Part shown: positions 43,336-53,537 of the stretch, piece after piece
Layout: each line of letters begins with the position of its first letter
Position numbering within the stretch: position 1 is the first letter of the stretch
Origin: Pseudorhodobacter ferrugineus DSM 5888
GTDB taxonomy: Bacteria > Pseudomonadota > Alphaproteobacteria > Rhodobacterales > Rhodobacteraceae
Length of the DNA: 64,000 bases
Direction of reading: 5' to 3'
NCBI RefSeq assembly: GCF_000420745.1
Contig: NZ_ATVN01000006.1
Coordinates: 121,436 to 185,435, forward strand
Notes under the pieces: model-generated
What the model was told of the DNA's origin: nothing
Seen by the model: only the letters and a program-made list of their open reading frames with translations
The model's database searches: none
Made by a program: the position numbers and the translations under genes

Positions 43336-45212
43336 TTCCGCTGACGCCACGTTGCGCCGCTTTTTACACGAGACAAGATTAACACAAGTGCGGCGGGGGT
43401 CATTCCCTCTATCCGCCCGGCCTGAGCAATAGACGTTGGCCTCACAGCGCACAACTTTGCGCAAAGCTCGTTCGACAATCCAGGCAGTCCAACATAATCA
43501 AATCCATCTGGTATCCGTGTGTCTTCATCGCGCTTCAATCCAGCAGCCTCTGTGATCTGCCGGTCAGAATAATTAGCATAGAGCGATTCGCGCCAAAGCT
43601 GGGTTAGAAAGTCCGCCGGTATCTTGGGAAACTCTGGCAATCCTTCTGCGATTTCTGCCAGCTCGCCCTCTAGCTGAGACAGCACAGTAAAGCCACTCCG
43701 TCGAGCACCATCTTGCCGTGCCTTGAATCCGGCATCCGCAATCTGCTTTGACGTGTAGGTTACCAAATCAAGCTCTGCTCGATATTCGGCGAGGCGATCA
43801 GCCTTTGCTTCAAAAACCTGCCGACGCGCCACCCCGACACATCCAGCCTCAATTGCCTTTGGTGTTAGCCTTTGATCGGCATTATCAGCACGCAAAATAA
43901 GCCTGTATTCTGCGCGTGACGTAAACATTCGGTAGGGTTCGGTAACCCCACGCAGTGTTAGATCATCAAGCATGACGCCAATATAACTGTCCGACCGGCT
44001 AAAAGAAATCTCTGCACGGCCCATGGCTATCGCAGCGGCATTCAAACCCGCCACAAGACCTTGTGCAGCAGCCTCTTCATAACCGGTTGTGCCGTTTATC
44101 TGGCCCGCAAAAAATAGGCCTGAAAAGCCCTTTACAGATAGTGTCGGCGTCAGATTGCGGGGATCGAAGAAATCATACTCGATCGCATAGCCGGGTTGAA
44201 GGACTACCGTATTTTCCAGCCCCGCTATTGAACGAACATAGTCTTCCTGAACTGCGGCCGGCAATGACGTAGATATACCGTTTGGATAAACCGTATCGTC
44301 GTCAAGTCCTTCAGGCTCAAGAAAGATCTGATGCGACGTTTTCTCAGAAAACCGCACGATTTTATCTTCGATTGACGGACAGTACCGGGGCCCAACCCCT
44401 TCTATATGCCCGCCGTACATTGCTGAACGCGACAAATTTTCTCGGACAATGTCATGCGTTCTTTCATTCGTTTCTGTGATTCCACAACTGACCTGGCGCG
44501 CTGTCGGAGATTGACTAAGGAAGGACAGCATTGTCGGATCATCATCGCCAGCTTGTGCATTCAGACGATCCCAAGCAATCGTCTTGCCATCGAGACGCGG
44601 GGGTGTTCCTGTCTTTAATCTACCACGGGCAAAACCATATTCCGCCAACCTCTGGGCCAACCTGACGGAAGGAAGTTCGCCTACGCGCCCACCAGATGTT
44701 TGATTTTCGCCTATATGAATGATTCCATTCAGAAATGTACCAGCCGTTAAAACCACAGATGCAGCCCGCAAGTCGGTTTCATCCGCCATTCTAACGCCTG
44801 AAATCACTGTACCGTTCTGAATAAAATCTATTGCCTCGCCTTCAACAATTTCCAGATTCGGTATTTGCCCAAGCATGGATTGGATGGCCAAGCGGTAAAG
44901 CTTCCGATCCGCTTGCGTTCGCGGCCCTTGAACAGCAGGGCCCTTGCTACGGTTCAACAACCTGAATTGAATCCCTGCCTTATCTGCAGCGACACCCATA
45001 ATGCCGTCAAATGCGTCAATTTCCCTGACCAAGTGACCCTTGCCCAGACCACCAATAGCAGGATTGCAGGACATTACGCCCAACGTCTCTTTCTTAAGTG
45101 TCAGCAGGGCGGTTCTTGCACCCATACGCGCTGCCGCTGCCGCTGCCTCGCAACCTGCATGCCCGCCGCCAACAACGATTACATCAAACTGTTTCACGTG
45201 AAACATCCTCAT
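43332..45212 (-). CDS. mnmG: tRNA uridine-34 modification enzyme MnmG
   Basis: 626 residues, also called GidA. FAD enzyme that, with MnmE, makes cmnm5U at the wobble base. The FAD loop [53 protein letters not shown] and [21 protein letters not shown] are family blocks. ATG 45212 overlaps the mnmE stop. Codons 3-8 (MFHVKQ) are a perfect parS site, so the protein's N-terminus is shaped by the DNA signal. Confidence 0.97.
   Translation of the reverse strand: MRMFHVKQFDVIVVGGGHAGCEAAAAAARMGARTALLTLKKETLGVMSCNPAIGGLGKGHLVREIDAFDGIMGVAADKAGIQFRLLNRSKGPAVQGPRTQADRKLYRLAIQSMLGQIPNLEIVEGEAIDFIQNGTVISGVRMADETDLRAASVVLTAGTFLNGIIHIGENQTSGGRVGELPSVRLAQRLAEYGFARGRLKTGTPPRLDGKTIAWDRLNAQAGDDDPTMLSFLSQSPTARQVSCGITETNERTHDIVRENLSRSAMYGGHIEGVGPRYCPSIEDKIVRFSEKTSHQIFLEPEGLDDDTVYPNGISTSLPAAVQEDYVRSIAGLENTVVLQPGYAIEYDFFDPRNLTPTLSVKGFSGLFFAGQINGTTGYEEAAAQGLVAGLNAAAIAMGRAEISFSRSDSYIGVMLDDLTLRGVTEPYRMFTSRAEYRLILRADNADQRLTPKAIEAGCVGVARRQVFEAKADRLAEYRAELDLVTYTSKQIADAGFKARQDGARRSGFTVLSQLEGELAEIAEGLPEFPKIPADFLTQLWRESLYANYSDRQITEAAGLKRDEDTRIPDGFDYVGLPGLSNELCAKLCAVRPTSIAQAGRIEGMTPAALVLILSRVKSGATWRQRK
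45190..45205. promoter_or_regulatory. parS site 3 (perfect)
   Basis: TGTTTCACGTGAAACA at the very start of mnmG, where it encodes MFHVKQ-type residues. The closest of the three sites to the proposed oriC, 3.3 kb away. Confidence 0.95.
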
Positions 45213-46510
45213 TTACCGATACAAAAACTAGCAAAGATCTCTCCAAGCACTGTTTCTACGTCAATCCTGCCCAGCAATACCTCAAGCGCACGAGAGGCCG
45301 CCCTTAACTCTTCCGCAACCACCTCTACGCCCATTAAGGGCCGCTCTAGTTCATTCATCGCCGAGCGAAGCGCGTTCAAAGAATTTCTGACGGCTATCTG
45401 GTGCCGTTGCCGTGTCAGTGTACCTGCGCCAACAGTTCGCGACAACAGCACAGAAGATACTGCACCCAACAACAATTGCACCCCCTGCCCAGTTAAGCCA
45501 GATACATGATACGCAAAACGGGAAAGATCATCACCAGAAAACCGATCAGCTTTACCCAGGACAATCAGATCATTCTCCCGGCAAACAGCAGCAGGCGTGT
45601 CACTAAGCCCATCCAGCAAAAAAACCCTTAGATCGGCCGCATTTGCGCGCTGGAGCGCAAGTTCAACACCCAATACTTCAACGGGATCATCAGTATCGCG
45701 CAAGCCTGCCGTGTCCAGAAAGGTGACAGCAAGCCCATCCACATCCATTCTAACCTCAATCACATCACGGGTCGTCCCTGCGATCTCAGATGTGATCGCG
45801 GCATTTCGTCCAGCCAACGCATTCAACAAAGTAGACTTTCCAGCATTCGGCCGCCCGACAATCGCAATCTCAAACCCATCGCGAATCCGTTCCGCAATCT
45901 TTGCACCTGCAAGCTCTGCATCTAGCTGGCTCAAAAGCCCATCCAGCAATGCACGCACTTCCGGCATCACATCGACAGAAAGATCCTCATCCGCAAAGTC
46001 AATCGTTGCTTCCAAAAGCGCAGCTGCACGAACCAAATCTCGTCGCCAACCCTCTACTTTGGCGCCAATAGCACCCGACAAAACCCGCAAAGACTGAACC
46101 CGTTGCGCCTCTGTCTCAGCATCAATCAGATCAGCAAGCCCTTCGACCTGCGTCAAATCAAGGCAGCCGTTTTCCAACGCGCGGCGCGTAAACTCGCCTG
46201 CTTCCGCTAGTCGTAACCCGTCGATACCAGACAGCGCCTGCAATACGGCAGCAACAACGGCTTGCCCGCCATGCAATTGCAACTCAACGCTCGGCTCTCC
46301 AGTAAAACTTGCGCCCTCTTCAAAAACCAATACCAGGGCCTCATCCAACACCGCCCCTTGCCAATACAGCTTGCGCAAACTCGCCTGTCGCGTTTTTGGC
46401 ACAGCCGTCATCAGCGCCAAGGCGGAATGCGCTTTTGGCCCCGAAACACGAACAACGGCAACGCCGGCCTTTCCCCTCGCCGAGGCCAGCGCATAAATCG
46501 TATCCAACAT
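45209..46510 (-). CDS. mnmE: tRNA modification GTPase MnmE
   Basis: 433 residues, also called TrmE. N-terminal tetrahydrofolate-binding domain ([39 protein letters not shown]). The inserted G domain has the P-loop [22 protein letters not shown] and the N/TKxD-like LGKAD. It ends in FCIGK, the conserved C(I/L)GK tail with the functional cysteine. Works in a complex with MnmG, whose gene overlaps it. A 115-base gap with a long stem-loop separates it from rho upstream of its start. Confidence 0.97.
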   Translation of the reverse strand: MLDTIYALASARGKAGVAVVRVSGPKAHSALALMTAVPKTRQASLRKLYWQGAVLDEALVLVFEEGASFTGEPSVELQLHGGQAVVAAVLQALSGIDGLRLAEAGEFTRRALENGCLDLTQVEGLADLIDAETEAQRVQSLRVLSGAIGAKVEGWRRDLVRAAALLEATIDFADEDLSVDVMPEVRALLDGLLSQLDAELAGAKIAERIRDGFEIAIVGRPNAGKSTLLNALAGRNAAITSEIAGTTRDVIEVRMDVDGLAVTFLDTAGLRDTDDPVEVLGVELALQRANAADLRVFLLDGLSDTPAAVCRENDLIVLGKADRFSGDDLSRFAYHVSGLTGQGVQLLLGAVSSVLLSRTVGAGTLTRQRHQIAVRNSLNALRSAMNELERPLMGVEVVAEELRAASRALEVLLGRIDVETVLGEIFASFCIGK

Positions 46511-46555
46511 TTACAAAACCCCAAGGTTAAAGCCTGTCATGGCACTGAAAATGAA

Positions 46556-46604
46556 ATAGCTCGGCCTCGATGACCAAAACAAATGGCCACAAAAACCGAG
46601 CTAT
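46556..46604 (-). terminator. stem-loop after rho, possible terminator
   Basis: ATAGCTCGG (46556-46564) can pair with CCGAGCTAT (46596-46604) over a 31-base interior that contains a second small GGCC pair. It sits 22 bases past the rho stop. There is no T run, so it is not a classical intrinsic terminator. Confidence 0.4.
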
Positions 46605-46625
46605 GAAATACGGATCGTTGCGGCG

Positions 46626-47924
46626 TTACGTGTTCATCGAATCAAAGAAGTCAGAGTTTGATTTGGTTTGCTTCAACTTGGAAATCAGGAATTCAATCGC
46701 ATCCGTCGTCCCCATCGGGTTCAAAATGCGCCGCAGAACATAGGTTTTCTGCAAATCAATCTTATCTACCAACAGGTCTTCCTTACGCGTACCGGATTTC
46801 AGAATATCCATCGCAGGGAACACGCGCTTATCGGCTACTTTCCGATCCAGCACGATTTCAGAGTTACCCGTACCTTTGAATTCCTCAAAGATCACTTCAT
46901 CCATCCGCGAGCCCGTATCAATCAACGCCGTCGCGATAATGGTCAGCGACCCGCCCTCTTCGATATTCCGCGCGGCACCAAAGAACCGCTTGGGCCGTTG
47001 CAAGGCGTTCGCATCCACACCGCCAGTCAGAACCTTACCGGACGATGGCACAACCGTGTTAAACGCACGCCCGAGACGGGTGATCGAATCCAAAAGGATC
47101 ACCACATCACGCTTATGTTCAACCAAACGCTTGGCTTTCTCGATCACCATTTCCGCCACAGCAACGTGCCGCGTTGCAGGTTCGTCAAAGGTCGAAGATA
47201 CCACCTCGCCCTTAACCGATCGCTGCATATCTGTTACTTCTTCCGGCCGTTCATCGATCAACAGAACGATCAAATAACATTCCGGATGATTGGTCGCGAT
47301 CGAATGCGCGATGTTTTGCAGCAAAACCGTCTTACCCGTGCGTGGTGGTGCCACGATCAGGCCACGCTGGCCTTTACCAATCGGGGCGACCAAATCAATA
47401 ATCCGCGCAGACCGGTCCTTTAGCGTTGGATCATCAACTTCCATCTTGAATCGCTCATCCGGATACAGCGGCGTCAGGTTGTCGAAATGCACTTTGTGAC
47501 GCGCCTTTTCAGGGTCATCAAAGTTGATTCGCGTCACCTTGGTCATGCTAAAGTAGCGCTCGGTTTCGCGTGGCGCAGCAATAACCCCTTCAATCGTATC
47601 GCCTGTCCGCAAGGAAAACATGCGGATTGTTTCGGGCGATACATAAATATCATCTGGGCCCGGCAAGTAGTTGGCCGACGGGCTGCGCAAAAAGCCAAAG
47701 CCATCCTGCACAACTTCCAACACGCCATCACCACCAATTTCCCAACCTTCTTCGGCATGCTCTTTCAGGATCGAGAACATCATCTCGCCCTTGCGCATCG
47801 AAGGTGCGTTTTCGACATCCCATTCTTCAGCCATTGCCAACAAATCTGCGGGCGTTTTCGCCTTTAATTCCGAAAGGTTAAGACGCTGTACATCGTCTTC
47901 GGCAATCAAAATCTCATCGTTCAT
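46626..47924 (-). CDS. rho: transcription termination factor Rho
   Basis: 432 residues. Hexameric RNA helicase. The N-terminal RNA-binding cold-shock-like domain includes [20 protein letters not shown]; the motor has [19 protein letters not shown] (Walker A), [16 protein letters not shown] and the Q and R loops in [19 protein letters not shown] 47924 gives the usual N-terminus ([20 protein letters not shown]). First of the rho / mnmE / mnmG / rsmG / parAB row going away from the origin. Confidence 0.97.
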   Translation of the reverse strand: MNDEILIAEDDVQRLNLSELKAKTPADLLAMAEEWDVENAPSMRKGEMMFSILKEHAEEGWEIGGDGVLEVVQDGFGFLRSPSANYLPGPDDIYVSPETIRMFSLRTGDTIEGVIAAPRETERYFSMTKVTRINFDDPEKARHKVHFDNLTPLYPDERFKMEVDDPTLKDRSARIIDLVAPIGKGQRGLIVAPPRTGKTVLLQNIAHSIATNHPECYLIVLLIDERPEEVTDMQRSVKGEVVSSTFDEPATRHVAVAEMVIEKAKRLVEHKRDVVILLDSITRLGRAFNTVVPSSGKVLTGGVDANALQRPKRFFGAARNIEEGGSLTIIATALIDTGSRMDEVIFEEFKGTGNSEIVLDRKVADKRVFPAMDILKSGTRKEDLLVDKIDLQKTYVLRRILNPMGTTDAIEFLISKLKQTKSNSDFFDSMNT

Positions 47925-48056
47925 CTTCAAAATTATCCTTATCCAATAACCCCAAACGGGTTTTGGCATCACGTCAGAAAGGGGAACAGCTGTTCGGACC
48001 GGACGGCCCAGCTTTGTCGCGTTTAAGCGACTCATCCAAAAAAGTCAATCTTAGCC

Positions 48057-48506
48057 TTAGAACTTCACAATAACCGACAGAACAATCACGATCATAAGCA
48101 ACGTCGGCAGTTCATTCATCATCCGATAACGCCGCCCGGTCAGCGTATTCTGGCCCGTCGCAAAATCCTTGCGCCGCCCTGCAAGCCACATATGAAACCA
48201 TGTCATCACAATCACCGATGCGCCTTTTGTCCAGGACCAAACCATCGACCAATCTACGATCCCGGGCGTTGCCACCAGCATCAGCCCAAAAATCCATGTT
48301 GCAATCATCGCAGGGTTCATAATCACCCGCAGCAATTTCATTTCCATTGTCTGAAAAAGGTCGTCACTCTTTTCACCGGTCTGCACCTGCTCGGCATGGT
48401 ACACAAACAACCGGGGCAAGTAGAACAATCCCGCCATCCAGGTGATCACTGACATCACATGCAAGGCTTTCACCCAAAGATAATAGTCTGCCAGTATCGA
48501 TGTCAT
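48057..48506 (-). CDS. hemJ: protoporphyrinogen IX oxidase HemJ
   Basis: 149 residues with four membrane helices. WVKALHVMSVITWMAGLFYLPRLFVYH carries the conserved histidine, and the later GRRYRMMNELPTLLMIVIV segment the conserved Arg/Asn/Glu residues. It oxidises protoporphyrinogen IX in the inner membrane. AAGGAAGCGCAGGC precedes the ATG. It borders the proposed origin, a place where many alphaproteobacteria have hem genes. Confidence 0.93.
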   Translation of the reverse strand: MTSILADYYLWVKALHVMSVITWMAGLFYLPRLFVYHAEQVQTGEKSDDLFQTMEMKLLRVIMNPAMIATWIFGLMLVATPGIVDWSMVWSWTKGASVIVMTWFHMWLAGRRKDFATGQNTLTGRRYRMMNELPTLLMIVIVLSVIVKF

Positions 48507-48901
48507 GCCTGCGCTTCCTTGTTCTCGCTTCTAATAAATATAAGATATTTATAGAAAGATGTAGTTATAGATGGGCCTATGGATATGGGAATAGCGCAAA
48601 TTGCCCCAGTGTTCATCCACATTTTTCAACCTGTGCATAAGTGCGTAAATAAATGCAAAAAAATTTTATAAACAGTTTAAATTCAATGACTTATTTGAAC
48701 AGAAGAACACCGAATCTATCAACATAGCCTAGGTTTATAGCAGTTTTCCCAAGAGCAAAATTCCATCTTTGCACATGTGGATATAACCCCTGAACGCTTG
48801 ACAAAAACCACTCCTTACCCACACCAATCGTCAAATAGTGGCTTACCCACATTTCCGCTTGCCGGAACATATGCAGATTTTCCACAGGATTGTTCACACC
48901 C
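48507..48901. other. probable chromosomal replication origin (oriC)
   Basis: 395 bases without a gene between divergent hemJ and maf. Sites near the DnaA box TTATCCACA: TCATCCACA 48613-48621, TTATGCACA (minus) 48632-48640, ATATCCACA (minus) 48776-48784, TTACCCACA 48815-48823 and 48843-48851, TTTTCCACA 48878-48886, and the weaker TTGTTCACA 48890-48898. AT-rich stretches at 48533-48571 and 48643-48700 could be the unwinding element. Genes on both sides run outward, and parS sites lie 3.3-9 kb to the left. Seen: motifs and composition. Inferred: origin function. Confidence 0.85.
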
Positions 48902-49504
48902 ATGGCCGCCCCTCAGATCATTCTTGCCTCTTCCTCTGAAACCCGTCAGCGCCTGTTATCTGCCGCGGGTCTGACCTTTGCCCATGTGGCCGCACGTATT
49001 GACGAAGACGCGATCCGGGCAAGCCTAGAGGCAGACGGTGCCAAGCCCCTTGATATTGCAGACCTGTTGGCGGAAATGAAAGCACGGAAGCTGGCGGAAA
49101 AGCATTTTGACGCGCTGGTGCTGGGTTGCGATCAGGTACTTGATTTCAAAGGAAAATCATGGGGAAAACCGGCTTCGAAGGATGACGCAATTCACCAGCT
49201 TACCCAATTGCGCGGCCAAACCCACCACTTGCTGTCGGCAATCGTGGCTTATCATCAAGGCGAACCCGTCTGGCGACATGTCGGCAAGGCCCGCCTTACC
49301 ATGCATGAGTTTTCTGACGAGTGGCTAGCAAGTTATGTTATCCGCAACTGGGACGGTATTCGCCATTCCGCCGGCTGCTACCTGCTTGAAGGGGAAGGTG
49401 TGCGCCTATTTTCAGCTGTAGATGGCGATTACTTTACCATCCTTGGGCTTCCCCTGTTGCCGCTGTTGGGCTATCTGAGAACGAGGGGGTTCATAGTGAC
49501 ATGA
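48902..49504 (+). CDS. maf: Maf-family nucleotide pyrophosphatase
   Basis: 200 residues. House-cleaning pyrophosphatase for modified nucleotides. N-terminal [18 protein letters not shown] is the substrate loop; the conserved aspartate lies in [30 protein letters not shown] closes the fold. ATG 48902 is preferred over a TTG four codons upstream. It overlaps aroE by 4 bases and is the first gene of a tight plus-strand set running away from the origin. Confidence 0.92.
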   Translation: MAAPQIILASSSETRQRLLSAAGLTFAHVAARIDEDAIRASLEADGAKPLDIADLLAEMKARKLAEKHFDALVLGCDQVLDFKGKSWGKPASKDDAIHQLTQLRGQTHHLLSAIVAYHQGEPVWRHVGKARLTMHEFSDEWLASYVIRNWDGIRHSAGCYLLEGEGVRLFSAVDGDYFTILGLPLLPLLGYLRTRGFIVT

Positions 49505-50340
49505 CAGACCATCCGCGCATTCCGCTTGCAGGCGTTATAGGCTCGCCAATCGCGCACAGCCGTTCGCCTATTTTGCACAATTACTGGCTGAAACGCTATG
49601 GCATCAAGGGTCATTACGTACCACTGGATATCGCGCAAGCGGATTTGGCCGAGGCGTTGCGGATGCTGCCAAAGATGGGGTTTGTTGGACTTAACGTCAC
49701 GATTCCACATAAGGAAACGGTGATCGGATTGGCCGACATCGTGACGGATCGCGCAGCGTTGATAGGCGCGGCCAACACTCTTATTTTTCGCAGCGACGGT
49801 AAAATTCATGCCGACAATACCGATGGTTCGGGGTTTGTCGCCAATCTTCGCCAACACACCCCTGATTGGCAGCCAAAAGCTGGGCCTGCCGTGGTCTTTG
49901 GTGCCGGTGGTGCCGCTCGCGCGATCATTGCGGCTCTGATAGAGGTTGGCGTTCCAGAAATCCGCCTGACCAACCGGACCCGTGCGCGGGCCGAAGCCCT
50001 GCGCCATGATTTTGGTGCCAAGATAACGGTCGTCGAATGGGTGCAATCGGCCCATTTTCTGGATGACGCGGTGACAGTCGTGAACACAAGCGCGCTGGGC
50101 ATGATTGGAAAACCCGAATTTAATGTCTCGCTGGATGAGTTGAACCCAAAGGCTTTGGTCAATGACTTGGTCTATACCCCCATCCAAACCGAATTTCTAA
50201 CCGCTGCCGCCGCGCGGGGCTGTAAGACGGTGGATGGTTTGGGGATGCTGCTGCATCAGGCCGCCCCTGGATTTGAGCGCTGGTTCGGCCATCGCCCCGA
50301 CGTGGATGAAGAAACCCGTGATACCGTGATGGGCCTGTGA
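49501..50340 (+). CDS. aroE: shikimate dehydrogenase
   Basis: 279 residues. Reduces 3-dehydroshikimate with NADPH in aromatic amino acid synthesis. [17 protein letters not shown] binds shikimate; the catalytic lysine is in [25 protein letters not shown] is the NADP loop followed by NRTRARAE. Translationally coupled by ATGA to maf and by a one-base overlap to coaE. Confidence 0.96.
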   Translation: MTDHPRIPLAGVIGSPIAHSRSPILHNYWLKRYGIKGHYVPLDIAQADLAEALRMLPKMGFVGLNVTIPHKETVIGLADIVTDRAALIGAANTLIFRSDGKIHADNTDGSGFVANLRQHTPDWQPKAGPAVVFGAGGAARAIIAALIEVGVPEIRLTNRTRARAEALRHDFGAKITVVEWVQSAHFLDDAVTVVNTSALGMIGKPEFNVSLDELNPKALVNDLVYTPIQTEFLTAAAARGCKTVDGLGMLLHQAAPGFERWFGHRPDVDEETRDTVMGL

Positions 50341-50930
50341 TGCCCTTTCGACTGGGATTAACAGGGTCCATTGGCATGGGAAAATCCACTACTGCAGGCT
50401 TTTTCGCGGCAGCAGGTGTGCCTGTTTGGGATGCTGATGCCGCCGTTCACAGGCTTTATGCCGCAGGCGGTGCCGCCGTTTCGCCAATTGCAGACTTATG
50501 GCCGCAAGCCGTTGTTGGTGGCGCCGTCGACCGCGCTATCCTTAAGTCCTTAATCATCGCCGATCCTACGGTTTTGGCTATGTTAGAGCCTTTGGTACAC
50601 CCACTTGTCGCCGCAGACCGTGCGGCGTTTCTGGCTGCTGTACGGGCTGATATTGTGGTCTTTGATATCCCGTTACTGTTCGAAAAAGGGACCGAGGCCG
50701 ACATGGATGCGACCCTTTTGGTCACGGCTCCGACTGCCCTGCAGCGCGCCCGCGTGATGGCGCGGGCTGGCATGACCGAGGCGCAGTTTCACACCATTCT
50801 GACCCGCCAAATGCCGGATGCCGAAAAACGCAGCCGTGCGACCCATATTATCGAGACCCTGAATCTTGATGCCGCAAACGCCTGCGTCACCGCCCTGATT
50901 GCCTATATCCGAGAGACCCGACATGCGTGA
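50340..50930 (+). CDS. coaE: dephospho-CoA kinase
   Basis: 196 residues. Last step of CoA synthesis. P-loop GLTGSIGMGKSTTAGFF; the DADAAVHRLY segment and VFDIPLLFEKGTEADMD are diagnostic. The start ATG shares its A with the aroE stop TGA, and the end overlaps dnaQ by 8 bases. Confidence 0.96.
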   Translation: MPFRLGLTGSIGMGKSTTAGFFAAAGVPVWDADAAVHRLYAAGGAAVSPIADLWPQAVVGGAVDRAILKSLIIADPTVLAMLEPLVHPLVAADRAAFLAAVRADIVVFDIPLLFEKGTEADMDATLLVTAPTALQRARVMARAGMTEAQFHTILTRQMPDAEKRSRATHIIETLNLDAANACVTALIAYIRETRHA

Positions 50931-51618
50931 GATCGTTCTTGATACCGAAACCACAGGGTTTGAACCGACCGAAGGCGACCGGATTGTAGAAATTGGTGCG
51001 GTGGAGCTGTTTAACCACATGCCAACTGGCCGGACCTATCACCAATATATCAACCCGGAACGCACCATGCCCAAAGCGGCTTTTGAAGTGCACGGGTTGG
51101 GTGATGATTTCTTGCGGGATAAGCCGGTTTTTAAAGACATCGCACAAGCGTTTCTGGATTTTGTCGGCACGGACAAAATGATTATCCACAATGCCAGCTT
51201 TGACATGAAATTCTTAAATCATGAATTGGGAGTTGTGGGCCTGCCGAAACTGCCGGCGGCGCAGGCGCTAGATACGCTGATGATCGCGCGCCAAAAATTC
51301 CCCGGCTCTCCTGCATCACTCGATGCATTGTGCCGCCGTTTTGGTGTCGATAACTCGGGTCGAGAAAAGCACGGGGCGCTGCTCGACAGTGAGATTTTGG
51401 CCGAGGTCTATCTAGAACTGATTGGTGGCCGCCAGCCGGATTTCGCGTTATCGGCAGAAAGCCAGCGTGATACGGGAAGTATCGCACAATCTGATGATTG
51501 GCGGCCAAAACCGCGCCCGACGGCCCTGCCCCCGCGCATTACAGCCGAGGAGGCCGAGGCGCATTCAGCCTTTGTCGCCAAACTGGGCGAAGCGGCGATT
51601 TGGGTGAAACGTCAATAA
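50923..51618 (+). CDS. dnaQ: DNA polymerase III epsilon subunit (proofreading exonuclease)
   Basis: 231 residues. DEDDh exonuclease: VLDTETTGFEPTEGDRIVEI holds the first Asp and Glu, IHNASFDMKFLNHEL the second Asp, and KHGALLDSEI the final His and Asp. ATG 50923 lies within the coaE end and gives the exact family N-terminus. The C-terminal polymerase-binding tail is present. A bidirectional terminator follows, shared with secB. Confidence 0.95.
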   Translation: MREIVLDTETTGFEPTEGDRIVEIGAVELFNHMPTGRTYHQYINPERTMPKAAFEVHGLGDDFLRDKPVFKDIAQAFLDFVGTDKMIIHNASFDMKFLNHELGVVGLPKLPAAQALDTLMIARQKFPGSPASLDALCRRFGVDNSGREKHGALLDSEILAEVYLELIGGRQPDFALSAESQRDTGSIAQSDDWRPKPRPTALPPRITAEEAEAHSAFVAKLGEAAIWVKRQ

Positions 51619-51650
51619 AAAAGGCCAGACGTGATGTCTGGCCCTTGTCG
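51617..51650. terminator. bidirectional terminator between dnaQ and secB
   Basis: Perfect 8-base stem GGCCAGAC (51623-51630) with GTCTGGCC (51636-51643), loop of five, with an A run on the left that serves as a T run for secB on the minus strand. Confidence 0.88.
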
Positions 51651-51664
51651 TAATCTGCAATCCT

Positions 51665-52174
51665 TTAGGATACGGGCTGAGCGGCCTTTTGCTCTTCCAT
51701 CCGGCGGGCAAGCTCGGTGCGGTACAGTGCAAGGAAGTCAACCGCATCAATGTTCAACGGCGGGAAACCACCATCGCGCGTCACGTCCGAAATGATCCGG
51801 CGTACGAAGGGGAACAGCATGCGGGGGCATTCAATCAGCAAGAATGGATGCATCTGGTCCTCTGGCACGCCTTCAATGTGAAAAATGCCACCATAATCCA
51901 GCTCTACTACGAACAGAATCTCGCCGTTGGCCGTGTTCTTGGATGTAACGCGGAACTTTGTGATCACTTCAAACTGGTTATCAGCCGAACGCTTGCGCGC
52001 ATCAAGGCTAACGGCGACTTGTGTGTCGGGCTGAACTTCACCGCCTTGGCTTCCACGCTGGGCAACCGCGTTTTCAAACGACAGATCGCGCATGAACTGG
52101 CCAAGCACCTGCATTTTGACGCCTTCGGACGGCTGGGCGGACGGTTGGGCGGCTGCCCCGTTTGCTTCGGTCAT
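51665..52174 (-). CDS. secB: protein-export chaperone SecB
   Basis: 169 residues. Tetrameric cytoplasmic chaperone that hands preproteins to SecA. VLGQFMRDLSFENA, the central FRVTSKN strand region and LLIECPRMLFPFVRRIISDVTRDGGFPPL are typical. The Ala/Gln-rich start and the final EEQKAAQPVS are variable. Convergent with dnaQ; fxsA lies upstream on the same strand. Confidence 0.96.
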   Translation of the reverse strand: MTEANGAAAQPSAQPSEGVKMQVLGQFMRDLSFENAVAQRGSQGGEVQPDTQVAVSLDARKRSADNQFEVITKFRVTSKNTANGEILFVVELDYGGIFHIEGVPEDQMHPFLLIECPRMLFPFVRRIISDVTRDGGFPPLNIDAVDFLALYRTELARRMEEQKAAQPVS

Positions 52175-52228
52175 TCTAACTCTCCCAAAAAATCATTGGG
52201 GGTGGTTTAGCAGGTCACGGGAAAGGCC

Positions 52229-52723
52229 TCAATGCTCTGTCCAGCCAGAGGGGCGCTTGTTTATGCCCTTTTGTGGATCTGGCGCGTCGGTCAGGTCCGA
52301 ATATTCACCGTCAATCACACTGTCATCATTGTGACGCGGGCGGGTTTCGCGTTGGCTGCCGGCTGCAAAGCTCGCGACCTGTACGCGCGACGCGGCAAAG
52401 GTGATGATCGCCTGCCGGATCGGCGGGACCAGCAGCAAAAACCCGACAGCATCGGTGAAAAATCCGGGCGTCAGCAATAAAGCGCCGGCGAACAATATCA
52501 TCGCGCCATGCGCCAAGGGTGACAGCGGGTCGCGCATCTGTGCCATCGAATTGCGCAATTCCCCCAGCACCTTCAGCCCCTGCTTGCGCACCAAAAACGT
52601 GCCAATTATGCCTGTCGCAAGCACAATTGCTAGCGTTGGCCAAAGGGTCAGCCAGCCGCCGATCTTGATGAAAAGGCCAATCTCAATCAAGGGTACGGCG
52701 ATGAAAGCGAGTAAAAGCCACAT
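52229..52723 (-). CDS. fxsA: FxsA-family inner membrane protein
   Basis: 164 residues. Three to four hydrophobic helices in the first ~115 residues (MWLLLAFIAVPLIEIGLFIK, then LWPTLAIVLATGIIGTFLVR, LLTPGFFTDAVGFLLLVPP) as in FxsA, whose E. coli member affects phage exclusion by F plasmids. The tail is polar and acidic. AGGAGG lies 6 bases before ATG 52723, which fixes the start. Divergent from the Tim44-like gene. Role in this organism unknown. Confidence 0.87.
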   Translation of the reverse strand: MWLLLAFIAVPLIEIGLFIKIGGWLTLWPTLAIVLATGIIGTFLVRKQGLKVLGELRNSMAQMRDPLSPLAHGAMILFAGALLLTPGFFTDAVGFLLLVPPIRQAIITFAASRVQVASFAAGSQRETRPRHNDDSVIDGEYSDLTDAPDPQKGINKRPSGWTEH

Positions 52724-52877
52724 TTTTGGCCTCCTTTCCCAGTTTCCCGGTGATTTCTTTGCGTGCGGGGCGGTAGACTTGGCGGCACCCACACCCTACA
52801 TAAGGATTAAGGGGCGTAACACCAACACCCCAATCTGTTTTGCGGGGGCATTGGCCCCCGGCTTTCTGAGGTTTGAT

Positions 52878-53537
52878 ATGAACTCTTCGCTGATCCAACT
52901 TCTTGTTCTGGCTGGGATTGCCGTTTTTTTGATCCTAAAGCTGAAATCCGTGCTTGGCACGCGGGAAGGTTTTGAAAAACCCCCTGTACCGCTTGAGGAT
53001 GCTAAACCACGGGCTCGCAAAGGGTTTGAGGTGATTGATGGCGGGCCGGACCGCGATATCATTGACCATGTCCCCGAAGGATCCGATACCGCCCGAGCAC
53101 TTGCTGCGATGAAGGGGGCCGAGCCCAGCTTTTCTGTGGCGGAATTTCTGGGTGGTGCCCGTGGTGCTTATGAGATGATCTTCATGGCCTTTGAAAAAGG
53201 TGAGATGGAGCGGATCAAACCTTTTCTTGGAGAGGATGTGTTTGAAAGCTTTTCCGAGGCGGTGACCGACCGAGAGGCGCAGGGTCTGACCATTGAAGCG
53301 ACATTTATCGGTATCCGTGAATTGGCCGTACAAAGCGCCGAGTTTGACGACGCCACCCGCGAAGGTGAAGTGGCTGTGCGTTTTGTGGCCGAATTGCATT
53401 CCGTTGTGCGCAACAAACTGGGTGAGGTTGTCGAAGGCAGCCCCACCGCGATCAAGCGTCAGCGCGATGTTTGGACGTTTTCGCGCCAGATGGGGGCATC
53501 TGACCCCAACTGGTTGCTGGTTGCCACCGGGGATTGA
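52878..53537 (+). CDS. Tim44-like domain protein
   Basis: 219 residues. One N-terminal membrane helix (SSLIQLLVLAGIAVFLILKL), an acidic linker, then a Tim44/MBA1-like domain (about 80-219: FLGGARGAYEMIFMAFEKGE, LGEDVFESFSEAVTDREAQG, DVWTFSRQM). It is a bacterial relative of the mitochondrial import motor subunit Tim44, known as TimA in Caulobacter. It sits next to fxsA and secB and is coupled to mltA by a TGATG overlap. Membrane-bound, facing the cytoplasm or periplasm is not certain. Confidence 0.88.
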   Translation: MNSSLIQLLVLAGIAVFLILKLKSVLGTREGFEKPPVPLEDAKPRARKGFEVIDGGPDRDIIDHVPEGSDTARALAAMKGAEPSFSVAEFLGGARGAYEMIFMAFEKGEMERIKPFLGEDVFESFSEAVTDREAQGLTIEATFIGIRELAVQSAEFDDATREGEVAVRFVAELHSVVRNKLGEVVEGSPTAIKRQRDVWTFSRQMGASDPNWLLVATGD

